Part shown: piece by piece, positions 1 to 8,598 of the stretch
Layout: every line of letters begins with the position of its first letter
Numbering within the stretch: the stretch's first letter is position 1
Assembly: GCA_964550025.1 (NCBI GenBank)
Contig: CAZJYI010000030.1
Location: forward strand, 23,994 to 87,993
Length of the DNA: 64,000 nucleotides
Direction of reading: 5' to 3'
DNA from: CAZJYI01 sp964550025
Lineage (GTDB): Bacteria > Verrucomicrobiota > Kiritimatiellia > UBA8416 > CAYOBW01
The notes under the pieces: generated by a model
The model's database searches: none
Told to the model about the DNA's origin: nothing
Seen by the model: only the letters and a program-made list of their open reading frames with translations
Translations under genes and position numbers: made by a program

Positions 1-237
1 CAGCGGGGCGTGATGGGCGGCGGCGTGAACGTGGCCCTTACCGGGCGCGTCTATGCGTTGGCCGACGCTTCGAACGGACCGATCGAGCCGGGCGACATGC
101 TCACGACGTCTGGCACGCCGGGCCACGCCATGAGAGCGGCCGATCCGCAGCGATCCTACGGAGCGGTCATCGGCAAGGCCATGACGCCGCTTCGAGAGGG
201 CCGCGGGCTCGTGCTGGTGTTGGTCAGCCTGCAGTGA
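1..237 (+). CDS. C-terminal end of a conserved hypothetical protein (5' truncated by window edge)
   Basis: The frame is open from the first base, so the gene begins upstream of the window; only the last 78 residues are visible. They form a compact Gly-rich block: GVNVALTGRVYAL, IEPGDMLTTSGTPGHAM, AVIGKAM and a hydrophobic end GLVLVLVSLQ. From memory, this block closes many long, secreted or tail-fibre-like hypothetical proteins of planctomycetes and other environmental bacteria. No catalytic motif is visible and I assign no function. The next gene starts 29 bases downstream on the same strand, so the two may be co-transcribed. Confidence 0.75.
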   Translation, partial: QRGVMGGGVNVALTGRVYALADASNGPIEPGDMLTTSGTPGHAMRAADPQRSYGAVIGKAMTPLREGRGLVLVLVSLQ

Positions 238-266
238 GGTGCGACGTGAAACAGCGGAGGCGACTC

Positions 267-1913
267 ATGAATACAGCCAGAACAACACAGCCCCTCGCCA
301 CATCGCTTGCAGGCCTGTGCGTCGCCCTGTGGTCTGTCCTCGGCCCGGCCCCGGCGGCTGCGGAACCGGTTGCAGCAAAACACCTGCAAACGGCGATTCA
401 GACCTGGGTGCGGCACTGCACCGCGGACGCGAAGCCCGATGCCGTCATCGAGAAGATGGCACCGTATACCGTCGACGGGCAGACCGTTGCCTACGTGGCA
501 CACCTGCGTGATGGCGGCTACTGTCTGTGCGCGACGGACGACCGGCTGCTGCCGGTCTACTACTACTGCCCGTCGGGGATGTACGGCAATGACGCCGACT
601 ACGGACTCTTCTTGCGGGAGATTGCCGCGCGAACGGCAGGTCTGGTAGAGGCAGATGGGGCCGGACAGAAACGCGCGCAACCCGCCGCCGGCGCACTTGC
701 GGCACGAGCCCTGTTCTGGCAGGAGCTCATCGCGGGGCGCAAGCCTGCCAAGACGGGCCGATCACGGACGGCTCTCGATGAGCCCGAGAGAATGGTCCTC
801 GATTTCACCCCTCGCTGGCACCAGGAATCCCCGTACAACACTCAGTGTCCCGTGCTGACACCCAATACGGACCAGCATGTGCTCCTGGGTAGTGGTGTCA
901 TCGCCATGGCGCAGACCATGTATTACTGGAAATGGCCGGGGCAGGGCAAGGGCTCCGGGTACGTCAACTACTGGTATCGTTACTGGCACCCGGGCTGGGT
1001 GCAGGGGGATGAGCCGGTGCCGTTGAATCCGAATACCCGTCACTTCCCCGGAATCTGGAGGGAGCGCCTGAGGTGGGAGGTCAACAAACTGGCCATGACC
1101 GGCTACTGGGATGACAGCCTGTTTGAGCGCGCGTGGGAACTCAGCAGTGACCCCCAGTACCACCAAGTCCTCGAGGACCTGTACGATAACTCTCTCGTGA
1201 GAACCAATACTCGCTGTACTGCCTCCTTCTTCGCCGAAACATACGACTGGGAGGCATTGAAAGATGTGCACAGCGACCCCGCGGATACCAACGGCAACAG
1301 AGAGGTCGCTGCGCTGTGCTATCACGCCGCCGTCGCCGCTGACTGCCGCTTTGGTCTCGATACGAGCGTGGCACGTACCAACCTCATTGCAGCGGCACTC
1401 GAGGAACACTTCAGGTACGACGACGATCTCACCTACGAGAAATGGCACCCGTTGACGACCAATGTACTGACCTCGGAAATCCAGTGGCTCCGGCCTGTCC
1501 TTTTCGAAGGTTCCGACGCGATTTCGGTGTGGGGGTTCGCCAAGCACGGTTTTGTCGTCATCTACGGATACGACAAGACGGCCGATCCGGATTGGCAGTT
1601 CCTTGTGAACACGGGGAAAGGGGAGGCGCCCGGCTGGTACTCGCTGGACAGCATGCCTTGCGGTGGGGACAGTGACAGCCAGAGCTACATCAAGTTCGTA
1701 GCTCCGAAAGACGATGTGAAGTTCGTGGGCAACACCGTTTCCCGCGACGGAACGCCCGACGGGCCCTACAGGGACATTCAGGATGCCAAGGACCGGCACG
1801 CCGAGGGGGCGACGCTGATCTTCAAGGCCAACTCCGTCAACACGTTCAGTGACGACATGTTGGTACTGGACCGCCCTTGCACGCTGAAGGGGTGGAACGT
1901 CACCATCCGATAG
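267..1913 (+). CDS. Secreted C10 (streptopain)-family peptidase homologue with Cys-to-Ser active site
   Basis: 548 residues. The ATG at 267 is chosen over upstream in-frame starts because a purine-rich GCGGAGG lies seven bases before it and it opens a signal peptide (hydrophobic LAGLCVALWSVLG, then APAAAEP). Residues ~195-225 match the C10 active-site block: WHQESPYNTQCPV, then GSGVIAMAQTMYYWKWP, where the family has GCVATAMAQ. The nucleophile position is Ser209 (AGT, one base from TGT). The catalytic His is kept at His427 (KHGFVVIYGYD), followed by FLVNTGKGE in the usual Asn/Trp region. A tail after about residue 480 (GTPDGPYRDIQDAKDRH) looks like the start of a beta-helix repeat. Probably secreted; either inactive, a serine variant, or a binding protein. 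Family assignment is firm, activity is not. Confidence 0.8.
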   Translation: MNTARTTQPLATSLAGLCVALWSVLGPAPAAAEPVAAKHLQTAIQTWVRHCTADAKPDAVIEKMAPYTVDGQTVAYVAHLRDGGYCLCATDDRLLPVYYYCPSGMYGNDADYGLFLREIAARTAGLVEADGAGQKRAQPAAGALAARALFWQELIAGRKPAKTGRSRTALDEPERMVLDFTPRWHQESPYNTQCPVLTPNTDQHVLLGSGVIAMAQTMYYWKWPGQGKGSGYVNYWYRYWHPGWVQGDEPVPLNPNTRHFPGIWRERLRWEVNKLAMTGYWDDSLFERAWELSSDPQYHQVLEDLYDNSLVRTNTRCTASFFAETYDWEALKDVHSDPADTNGNREVAALCYHAAVAADCRFGLDTSVARTNLIAAALEEHFRYDDDLTYEKWHPLTTNVLTSEIQWLRPVLFEGSDAISVWGFAKHGFVVIYGYDKTADPDWQFLVNTGKGEAPGWYSLDSMPCGGDSDSQSYIKFVAPKDDVKFVGNTVSRDGTPDGPYRDIQDAKDRHAEGATLIFKANSVNTFSDDMLVLDRPCTLKGWNVTIR

Positions 1914-2081
1914 GGTCGCGTAGCCCGGTTTGGGCGATCTGCCTGCGCTGTCGCATGTACCGCACGTACGACCGTCCCCTCGGCCAACTGTGAACCATGA
2001 TCAGGATTGCTGAATGCTCCGACTGCGGCTTGCCTTGCGGGGGCGCGATCTGGTAGACGAGGGGAAGAAGGGAGGAAGGCG

Positions 2082-5000
2082 ATGCGAGCTTACATGATCG
2101 TGACGATGTGCGGCCTGCTGACGGTCGCGCGGCGGACACAGGCGGCGGGAGAGCGCGAGGTCGAGCCTCTCAATGGCCGGTGGCAGATGACGGTGTCGCG
2201 CCGACTGGAACTGCCGCCGAGCACCGGACCGTGGAAGCCGGTCGCCGTGCCCGGGCTCCGGGACGGGAAGGCGCTCGGCGGCAGCGACTACGCCTGGTTT
2301 CGCCGCAACATCGACGTCCCCGCGCGCTGGCGGAGCCGCCGCGTGTTTCTCCGCCTCGGCGGCGCGCGCTATCACCCCCGGGTCCACGTCGACGGCAAGC
2401 TCGTCGGCGAACGGCTCGAGGGATGGACACCGTTCGAGGTCGAGCTGACGAAGCACGTCACGCCGGGGAGGTCGCACCAGCTCGTGGTGTGCTGCCAGGA
2501 CTGGGGCGCGACGTTTGCGGACGGGTACACATTGCCGGCCGACTACGGCGGCGACTGGCACACCCTGCGCGGTGCCCCGCGCGGCAGGATCATCGCGCCG
2601 ATCGGCGGGCTCTACACGATGTACGGCATCTGGGACGACGTGTCGCTGGTGGTGAGACCGTCGATCTACCTCGACGATGTGGCCATCGACACGTCGGTGA
2701 GGCGCAAGACGCTGACCGTGCGCGGCGGCGGGGCTGAACTGAGCGCCGGCATGGTCGTGACCGGCCGTGTTCTGGACGGCGATCGCTGTGTGCTTGAGTT
2801 GAACGGAACGTCCGTTGACGCGGCCGGGCGGTGGGCGCTCGCGGCCGCGTTCCCGAACGCCCGCTACTGGTCGCCCGAAGACCCGCACTTGTACCGGCTC
2901 GAGTTGACACTATTGTCGCCTGGCGCCGGTCGTGCTATTGACACACACCGCATCCGCTTCGGCTTCCGCGAGCTGTGGGCGGCGGGTCCCGACTTCATCT
3001 TCAACGGCGTCAAGCGGCACCTGTTGGCGAGCAGCGGTTGGCCCGCGCGCGGCGACCAGACCCGCGAGGAGGTCCGACAGTCGCTCCAGGCCATGAAAGA
3101 CGGCAACAACATCTGTTTTCGTCTCCACACACAGCCCTGGCAGAAAAAGTGGCTGGAGATTGCCGACGAGGTCGGGATCATGATCGTCGAAGAAGGCGCG
3201 CTGTGGTGCGACGGCTCGGGCGGATACGGTTTCGCCGACAAGCGCTTCTGGTCGAACACGGCGGATCATCTGGCCGGCATGGTCCGGCGCGACCGCAATC
3301 ACGCATCGCTGGTCATGTGGAGTATCGAGAACGAGATCCTCCACTGTGGGGCTATGCGCCACCATCCGGGCACGGAGGACGAGCTCGCCGAGCTGGGGCG
3401 CGCCGTGAAGCGGCTCGACCCGACGCATCTCATCACCTACGAGGCCGACCTCGACCCCGGCGGTGTGGCCGACGTGATCGGGTTGCACTACCCGCACGAG
3501 ATGCCGGAACACGCCGACTACCCCAACACGGCGAACTGGCTTTCACGCGAGGTCGAAACCGGGACGGGCGGCGACCTCCTGGGCAGCCGGCACAAGCGCT
3601 TCCGCTGGGACCGGAACAAGCCGCTCTACATCGGCGAGTACCTGTGGGTGCCGTGGGAGGACTTCTCGCCGGGAAGCGTCTTCTTTGGCGACGAAGCGTA
3701 CCTCGACCGGCGCCGGTACAAGGAATCGGCGAAAGCCCTTGCCTGGAAACACCAGACCCTGGCCTACCGCCGCGCGGGCGTGTCCGGTCTCTGCCCCTGG
3801 ACCTTCGCGGGTTCAGGCGGACGCTTCAGCACCAACAACGTTCTCTACCAAGCCCAGAAACGAGCCTACGAGCCGTTGGCGGTCTATCCTCGCGAGCTCA
3901 ACACGAGGTTCTTTGGCGGTACGACCGTCACGCGCCGATTCGACGTCTTCAATGACACCGCCGAGCCCGTGCGCTGCAGGCTGACATGGCGACTGGGAGA
4001 TGCGAGTGTCTCGGCCGGACCGGACTTCGAACTGCGGCCCGCGGAACACCGCGTCGTGCCCATCCGGCTGGAACTGCCGCACGCGGACGAAATGTTCTCA
4101 CCCGGGTTCTTGAGACTCTCCGTGTCGCTCGTGGCCGATGGTAGGGAAGTCCACGGCTACGAAACGACGATTTCCGTCTATCACGACGATCGCCCCAACA
4201 TCCCGCCGAACATCCGCCTCCTGGTCTACGATCCGCGTGGCCGTCTTGACGGTGTTGTGGCCGGACACGCGATTCCTTCGCTCGATGCCTTGCGTCCCGC
4301 GGCGGCGGGGAGTACCGAGGTGCTGGTGATCGGGCCGATGGCGTTCCGGCCGGCGTCCCGGCCCGGGGGCGGCGTGCACGTCATCCGTGAGCAGACATCC
4401 GGCAGCGGTGCGTTGCGGCGGTTTCTGCTGAGTGGGGGCCGCGTGCTCGTGCTGGAGCAGGAGACGCTCGAGGATCTGGCCCTGGGGGTTCACCTGGTGG
4501 ATCATGCCTCGACCATGACCTTTCCCGTGGCATTGTCGCACCCCGTGTTGCAGCATCTCCTGCCGAAGGACCTCAAGTTCTGGGGGGACGACCACTACGT
4601 GACGCGGCGCGAAATCAGCCGTCCCGACCGCTATGGCGGGAAGGCCGTTGTCGTGTCGGGCGGAAAGAACGCGTTGGCCCAGTGCGCCATTGCCGAGATG
4701 CCCGTCGGCCGCGGTCTGGCGCTGCTGTGCCAGGCGCTGGTCGGAGAGAAGCTGGCGACTGAACCGGTCGCCGAGTGGCTCTTCGAGAATATGTTGCACT
4801 ATCTCGCATCCATCCCGAGGGCTCGGCCATCCCTATCCACACCGGTGATCGGGGCGTCCGAATCGTTCGCCGATCGTCTCACGAGCCTTGGTGTCAGGTT
4901 CAGGCGGATCGAGGAGGGGGATGGTGCCAACGCGTTTGAAGGCGCGTCCAGGCTGATTCTGCATGGCGGCGACGTGACGTGGGCACGCGATGCCATCGAC

Positions 5001-6263
5001 GAGTGGCGATCCAATGGCACGTGGCGCACCATCTACTGGCACGCGCCCGACCCCCAGGCCTTCGAGGCGATGCGGGAGGCCGTGGGTGCGGGGGAGCTTG
5101 CGGTCCAGCCCGGTTCCGGGCCACTCCGACTCGCGGCTAGGGAACACCGCCTTCTCGCCGGTGTCTGCAGGGAAGACGTCACGTACGCCGGTGCGGTCAA
5201 GGGGCGTTCCTGGATGCGCGGTTTCGAGCTCGATCCGGGTGTCGCGGATCGTGTCGTGAGTTGCCGCGTCGGCGACGCGCCGTCGGACCGCTACGAGGCC
5301 GAAGACATGCAACTGAGCGGGGGTATCGTCAGGGTGGCCCCCGATGGGAAAGGCGTCATCATGGCGACCGTCGGCGAAGCAAGGACGACGGCCAGGATTC
5401 GCGAGGCGGGGCTATATCGCATTACCGTGGTGGCCGGCGGCACTGACGTCAATGGTGTCTACCCCGTCGTGTCGCTCCGCGCAAACGGCGACCCCGTCGC
5501 ACAGGTTGCGTTGACGGAGGAGAAGACTCGGGCCTATGCCTGCCTGGGCATGCTGCCGACGGGTGACGTTGAGATCTGTACCGCCTTCGTCAACGACCTG
5601 CGGGAGGACGGCCAGGATCGCAATCTCCTGCTTGACGCGATTGAGATAGACCGTGACCCGATAGGCGAAGAGGGACTGCAATACCTCACGCAGCCTCCTG
5701 CTCTAGCGGTCCTGGAGACCGAGGGCAGTCGCCTCGTCGTGGACGGCATCCGCTGGGACACGGCAACCCGCAATGCGCTGAAAGGACGTCGCTATGCCAG
5801 CGCCCTCCTGCGCAACCTGGGCGTCGCTTTCCATCCACCGCCCCCGCCCGCCTCGTGGATCCCAACCGCCCACTTTGACGCCGTGGGGAAGATCGCGTTC
5901 TTCCGGAAGGAGAAATCCGAGCTGGGGATATTCAGTGCCGGTGCCGTGGCGGCCGAATTCGCGTGCGATCGGGAAGAGGAGCTTGTCGTTGTCCTGAGCG
6001 GTCGCTCGACCCCGTCACGGGGGGAGTACGCAAAGGCGCGGTTGTCGGTTGACGGTCATCCCGTCGGTGCCGTGAAGGTCCACTCTGCCGTGACGACGGC
6101 CTTTGACGTCGGCAGACTCCGCCTCAAGAAGGGCCGACACCGCGTCGAAGTCGCGTTCGTGAACGACCTTCAGTCCGGCAGCGAAGACCGCAACCTCTAC
6201 GTGCGCAGCGTGGGATTCCGCCCCGTTGGGGCAGAGTCTGTACCGCCGGCTTTCAGCCGGTGA
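2082..6263 (+). CDS. Secreted glycoside hydrolase family 2 protein with two C-terminal carbohydrate-binding modules
   Basis: 1393 residues from the ATG at 2082, which has GGAGG six bases upstream and a short hydrophobic leader. Order: GH2 sugar-binding jelly roll (~25-190; YAWFRRNIDVPARW), Ig-like domain (~195-290), TIM barrel (~300-600). The acid/base is Glu418 in MWSIENEI and the nucleophile is Glu519 in YIGEYLW, so the enzyme should be active on a beta-linked glycoside (galactoside, glucuronide or mannoside cannot be told apart). A further alpha/beta domain follows (~720-960). Two calcium-type CBM modules close the protein, each with an NDL...DRNL signature (near FVNDLREDGQDRNLLLD and FVNDLQSGSEDRNLYVR). 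The last codons and the stop lie inside a palindromic repeat. Confidence 0.88.
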   Translation: MRAYMIVTMCGLLTVARRTQAAGEREVEPLNGRWQMTVSRRLELPPSTGPWKPVAVPGLRDGKALGGSDYAWFRRNIDVPARWRSRRVFLRLGGARYHPRVHVDGKLVGERLEGWTPFEVELTKHVTPGRSHQLVVCCQDWGATFADGYTLPADYGGDWHTLRGAPRGRIIAPIGGLYTMYGIWDDVSLVVRPSIYLDDVAIDTSVRRKTLTVRGGGAELSAGMVVTGRVLDGDRCVLELNGTSVDAAGRWALAAAFPNARYWSPEDPHLYRLELTLLSPGAGRAIDTHRIRFGFRELWAAGPDFIFNGVKRHLLASSGWPARGDQTREEVRQSLQAMKDGNNICFRLHTQPWQKKWLEIADEVGIMIVEEGALWCDGSGGYGFADKRFWSNTADHLAGMVRRDRNHASLVMWSIENEILHCGAMRHHPGTEDELAELGRAVKRLDPTHLITYEADLDPGGVADVIGLHYPHEMPEHADYPNTANWLSREVETGTGGDLLGSRHKRFRWDRNKPLYIGEYLWVPWEDFSPGSVFFGDEAYLDRRRYKESAKALAWKHQTLAYRRAGVSGLCPWTFAGSGGRFSTNNVLYQAQKRAYEPLAVYPRELNTRFFGGTTVTRRFDVFNDTAEPVRCRLTWRLGDASVSAGPDFELRPAEHRVVPIRLELPHADEMFSPGFLRLSVSLVADGREVHGYETTISVYHDDRPNIPPNIRLLVYDPRGRLDGVVAGHAIPSLDALRPAAAGSTEVLVIGPMAFRPASRPGGGVHVIREQTSGSGALRRFLLSGGRVLVLEQETLEDLALGVHLVDHASTMTFPVALSHPVLQHLLPKDLKFWGDDHYVTRREISRPDRYGGKAVVVSGGKNALAQCAIAEMPVGRGLALLCQALVGEKLATEPVAEWLFENMLHYLASIPRARPSLSTPVIGASESFADRLTSLGVRFRRIEEGDGANAFEGASRLILHGGDVTWARDAIDEWRSNGTWRTIYWHAPDPQAFEAMREAVGAGELAVQPGSGPLRLAAREHRLLAGVCREDVTYAGAVKGRSWMRGFELDPGVADRVVSCRVGDAPSDRYEAEDMQLSGGIVRVAPDGKGVIMATVGEARTTARIREAGLYRITVVAGGTDVNGVYPVVSLRANGDPVAQVALTEEKTRAYACLGMLPTGDVEICTAFVNDLREDGQDRNLLLDAIEIDRDPIGEEGLQYLTQPPALAVLETEGSRLVVDGIRWDTATRNALKGRRYASALLRNLGVAFHPPPPPASWIPTAHFDAVGKIAFFRKEKSELGIFSAGAVAAEFACDREEELVVVLSGRSTPSRGEYAKARLSVDGHPVGAVKVHSAVTTAFDVGRLRLKKGRHRVEVAFVNDLQSGSEDRNLYVRSVGFRPVGAESVPPAFSR

Positions 6264-6372
6264 ATCGTACCGCCGGCTTCCAGCCGGCCGGGGGGATGGC
6301 GCGGGCGGGGTCGACCGCGGGAGCGGCGGCCGGCAGGATGCCGGCCCCACTGTTCACCGGCTGAAAGCCGGC
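6245..6372. repeat. Palindromic repeat element with 20-bp perfect inverted ends, bidirectional terminator candidate
   Basis: GCCGGCTTTCAGCCGGTGAA at 6245-6264 recurs as its exact reverse complement at 6353-6372. Between them lie a second palindrome (6272-6289) and GCCGGC-AGGAT-GCCGGC (6329-6345). It sits between the convergent GH2 and URO-D-like genes and supplies the last residues and stop codon of the GH2 gene. Several stable hairpins in a convergent gap suit a two-way terminator; the modular make-up also fits a dispersed repeat. Confidence 0.8.
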
Positions 6373-6373
6373 G

Positions 6374-7456
6374 CTACAGCCGCTCTGTAATCCGGCGGCC
6401 GTGGTCGAAGAAGTACTTGAGTGTGTCGTGTTCGACCTCGGGCGGGATGGAGTGGTCGGAGTGCAGGATGTATCCGCTGCCCATCTCGAGCACCGGCCTG
6501 ATCTTGCGGTCGAGCTCTTCGTCAATGGCTTCCCTGTCGTTCGACGCGACAATACGGATGTCGATACCGCCGCAGAACGAGATACGGTCTCCAAACCGTG
6601 CGGCCAGCTTCGGCAGGTCCATGCCGGCCTTGACTTCCATGGCCTGCAGGCAGTCCATTCCGGCTTCTATCAATCCGGGGACAAGCGGTTCGACGTATCC
6701 GCAGGAGTGCACAATGACCTTGCAGCCCTTGGAGTGCGCGTAGTCGAAGAGCCTGGCGTGGCCGGGTTGCACGATGTCGCCGTACATGGTGGGGGACATG
6801 AACGGCTTCTCCTTGAAGCCCATGTCCTCGTAGAACCAGAACGCGTCGGGCAGACCCTCTTCGGCGAAGAGCACCTCCTGGTGCATGATGGTGAAGTCGG
6901 CGTACGTCTGGACCATGTCGGTGACCCACTCGGGGTCCAGGGCCATCCCCATGAGCATGTACTCGTGGCCGCAGACCGGGTGCATCTGCTCGAACGGGGC
7001 CACGCCGGACCAGCAGAAGGCACGTCCTTCCGCGGCGGCCTTGCGGCGGCTTTCGCGGTAGCTCTCGAACGGGATGCGCCTGCGGTCGACGCTCAGCAGG
7101 TGCGGCTTGATCAGCTCCTCCCACGCCTGCCGCTCCTTGACCGTGAAGTCAACGTGTTCGGGCGTGCCCGACTTGTTCTTCCAGTGTCGCAGTTGGGCGC
7201 CGTTGCCGTTGAGCTTCAGGATGGTCTCCGCGGTCTCCTCGATGATCTCGTCCTCAAAGTCGAGATCGGCGCAACTATTGAGCCAACCGCCGCTGCGCCA
7301 GCTCATGTCGAAGTGCAGGCAGGCATCCTCCTCTTCCTGCAGTTTGCCTTGCTCGATGTACCTCTGTCGCGTTTCTCCCCAAAGGGAGTCCCCGCAGGCG
7401 AGCAGATCCACGGGGCGGCGGTCCAATGCGTTGAGAAAGCGTTCTTTGTGTGTCAT
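6374..7456 (-). CDS. Uroporphyrinogen decarboxylase (URO-D)/MtaA-like family protein
   Basis: 360 residues, starting MTHKERFLNALDRRPVD, the usual opening of URO-D-like proteins of the corrinoid methyltransferase branch. The metal-binding signature VIVHSCGYVEP places His250 and Cys252, as in MtaA/CmuA-type methyltransferases where a zinc ion activates the thiol acceptor. FCGGIDIRIVASND near the C-terminus is also typical. True heme-pathway HemE is unlikely: the HemE N-terminal substrate motifs are absent, and there are two paralogues near 50.7-52.9 kb. Substrate and corrinoid partner are unknown; no corrinoid protein is encoded in the window. It is divergent from the PaaX-like gene, with a dyad operator in the shared intergenic region, so PaaX-type control is likely. 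Confidence 0.82.
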   Translation of the reverse strand: MTHKERFLNALDRRPVDLLACGDSLWGETRQRYIEQGKLQEEEDACLHFDMSWRSGGWLNSCADLDFEDEIIEETAETILKLNGNGAQLRHWKNKSGTPEHVDFTVKERQAWEELIKPHLLSVDRRRIPFESYRESRRKAAAEGRAFCWSGVAPFEQMHPVCGHEYMLMGMALDPEWVTDMVQTYADFTIMHQEVLFAEEGLPDAFWFYEDMGFKEKPFMSPTMYGDIVQPGHARLFDYAHSKGCKVIVHSCGYVEPLVPGLIEAGMDCLQAMEVKAGMDLPKLAARFGDRISFCGGIDIRIVASNDREAIDEELDRKIRPVLEMGSGYILHSDHSIPPEVEHDTLKYFFDHGRRITERL

Positions 7457-7560
7457 GGCAGATCCCCTAGTGTGTATGTGTCACAAAGCGTCGCATGCTG
7501 TGCGCGCGAGATCAAGCGTTCACGCTGGCAGACGGCCGTTGGCCGCGTCGCTATGAAGTG

Positions 7561-7596
7561 TCTCAAATATCTTTACGATCGTGAGGCAATCTGAGA
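7561..7596. promoter_or_regulatory. Candidate PaaX-family operator, site 1 (36-bp dyad)
   Basis: The sequence has the form TCTCA-N9-ACGATCGT-N9-TGAGA, with the central palindrome exactly at the dyad centre. It lies in the gap between the divergent URO-D-like and paaX-like genes and ends 10 bases before the paaX-like ATG, so a bound repressor would block its translation start region and could also act on the divergent gene. A second site with the same layout lies at 8466-8501. Confidence 0.6.
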
Positions 7597-7606
7597 TGGT
7601 TAAGTC

Positions 7607-8419
7607 ATGGCAGACTGGCAGAGCTTTCACCATCCAGACCTTTGCTACCCGGTCATTGCGCGGCGAGTGGGAGAGGAACTCCTCGAACTGATTGCCGGCG
7701 TGGGGGAGATCCTGGCCACGGGTGGTCGTTGTTTCGCATTCGGCTCGCGGGCGGTTAGCGACGGGGGCTATCGCAACGCTGTGCACCGGCTGCGCAAGGC
7801 GGGTCTGATTGCGGCACGAGGCAAGTACAAGCGTAGCCCGATCCTGCGGCTGACGGAGACCGGGCAGTCGTGCCGCCCGGACACATGCATACCGGAGCGC
7901 CTCTGGAACCGGCAGTGGGCGAAACGATGGTACGTGTTGGCCTACGACGTTCCGGAAGCGCAGAGGGAATACCGTGACACGCTTCGGGCGTTTCTCAAGC
8001 GCAAACGTATGGGGTGTTTGCAGCGGAGCGTCTGGGTGACGCCGACGGACATCCGCCCCGACTACGACGACCTCGTTCGGGCGGCCGATGTCGACCAGTT
8101 CTCGTTCCTGCTTGAGGCGACCACGGTATTGGGGCGGAGTCCCCTGGACGTGGTGCGCAGTGCATGGGATTTCGACCGCTTGACGCTGCAGCAGGAATGG
8201 TACTGCGAGGTGTGCGCCGCGAACATGGACAGCATTGTTGATGGTGAGTTCCGAGCGGAGCAGTTGATGACGAAGCTGCGTGAGGAGACTTCCGCCTATC
8301 TGGCGGCGATGCAAGGCGATCCGCTGCTACCCAGGGAACTGTGGCCTCCGGAGTACATGGGGGAGGGAGCTTACCGCCTGCACAAGGAGTTTGCGGCCAC
8401 CGTGGCAGAGTTGCTCTGA
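7607..8419 (+). CDS. PaaX-family transcriptional repressor
   Basis: 270 residues. The N-terminal third is a winged helix (GGYRNAVHRLRKAGLI, then a wing GKYKRSPILRLTETG). The middle has the PaaX signature WYVLAYDVPEAQREYRDTL ... LKRKRMGCLQRSVWVTP, a ferredoxin-like (Cas2-like) fold. The C-terminal helical domain includes LREETSAYLAAM. Classical PaaX binds phenylacetyl-CoA, but no phenylacetate genes are present, so the effector here is unknown. The start is the only well-placed ATG; its ribosome site is weak and close to the dyad at 7561-7596, consistent with autorepression. Assignment to the family is good; the regulon (itself plus the divergent URO-D-like gene) is inference. Confidence 0.85.
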   Translation: MADWQSFHHPDLCYPVIARRVGEELLELIAGVGEILATGGRCFAFGSRAVSDGGYRNAVHRLRKAGLIAARGKYKRSPILRLTETGQSCRPDTCIPERLWNRQWAKRWYVLAYDVPEAQREYRDTLRAFLKRKRMGCLQRSVWVTPTDIRPDYDDLVRAADVDQFSFLLEATTVLGRSPLDVVRSAWDFDRLTLQQEWYCEVCAANMDSIVDGEFRAEQLMTKLREETSAYLAAMQGDPLLPRELWPPEYMGEGAYRLHKEFAATVAELL

Positions 8420-8465
8420 GTGGTTTGGCCCTTCCTGATGATAGGCATCGGTGGATGCGGATTCT

Positions 8466-8501
8466 TCTCATTTCGACTCACGATCGTGGGACTATGTGAG
8501 A
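8466..8501. promoter_or_regulatory. Candidate PaaX-family operator, site 2 (36-bp dyad)
   Basis: Same layout as site 1: TCTCA-N9-ACGATCGT-N9-TGAGA, 25 of 36 positions identical, again centred on the palindrome. It lies 46 bases after the paaX-like stop codon, between convergent genes, so it does not sit at an obvious promoter. A looping partner for site 1 (centres 905 bp apart) or an antisense promoter are possible roles. Confidence 0.5.
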
Positions 8502-8598
8502 CGAATGAGTTCGAGGGACTCTGGCGGGACTCTCGGATGACGGGCACCAGGCATGTACTTGCGCTTGTATGACACGGGAGCTGCCCCGGCCGGAGCCG

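Noticed and set aside
6374..7456. Annotation of the URO-D-like protein as HemE of heme synthesis
   Set aside because: The HSC metal motif, the presence of two divergent paralogues and the absence of other heme genes favour the methyltransferase-like branch.
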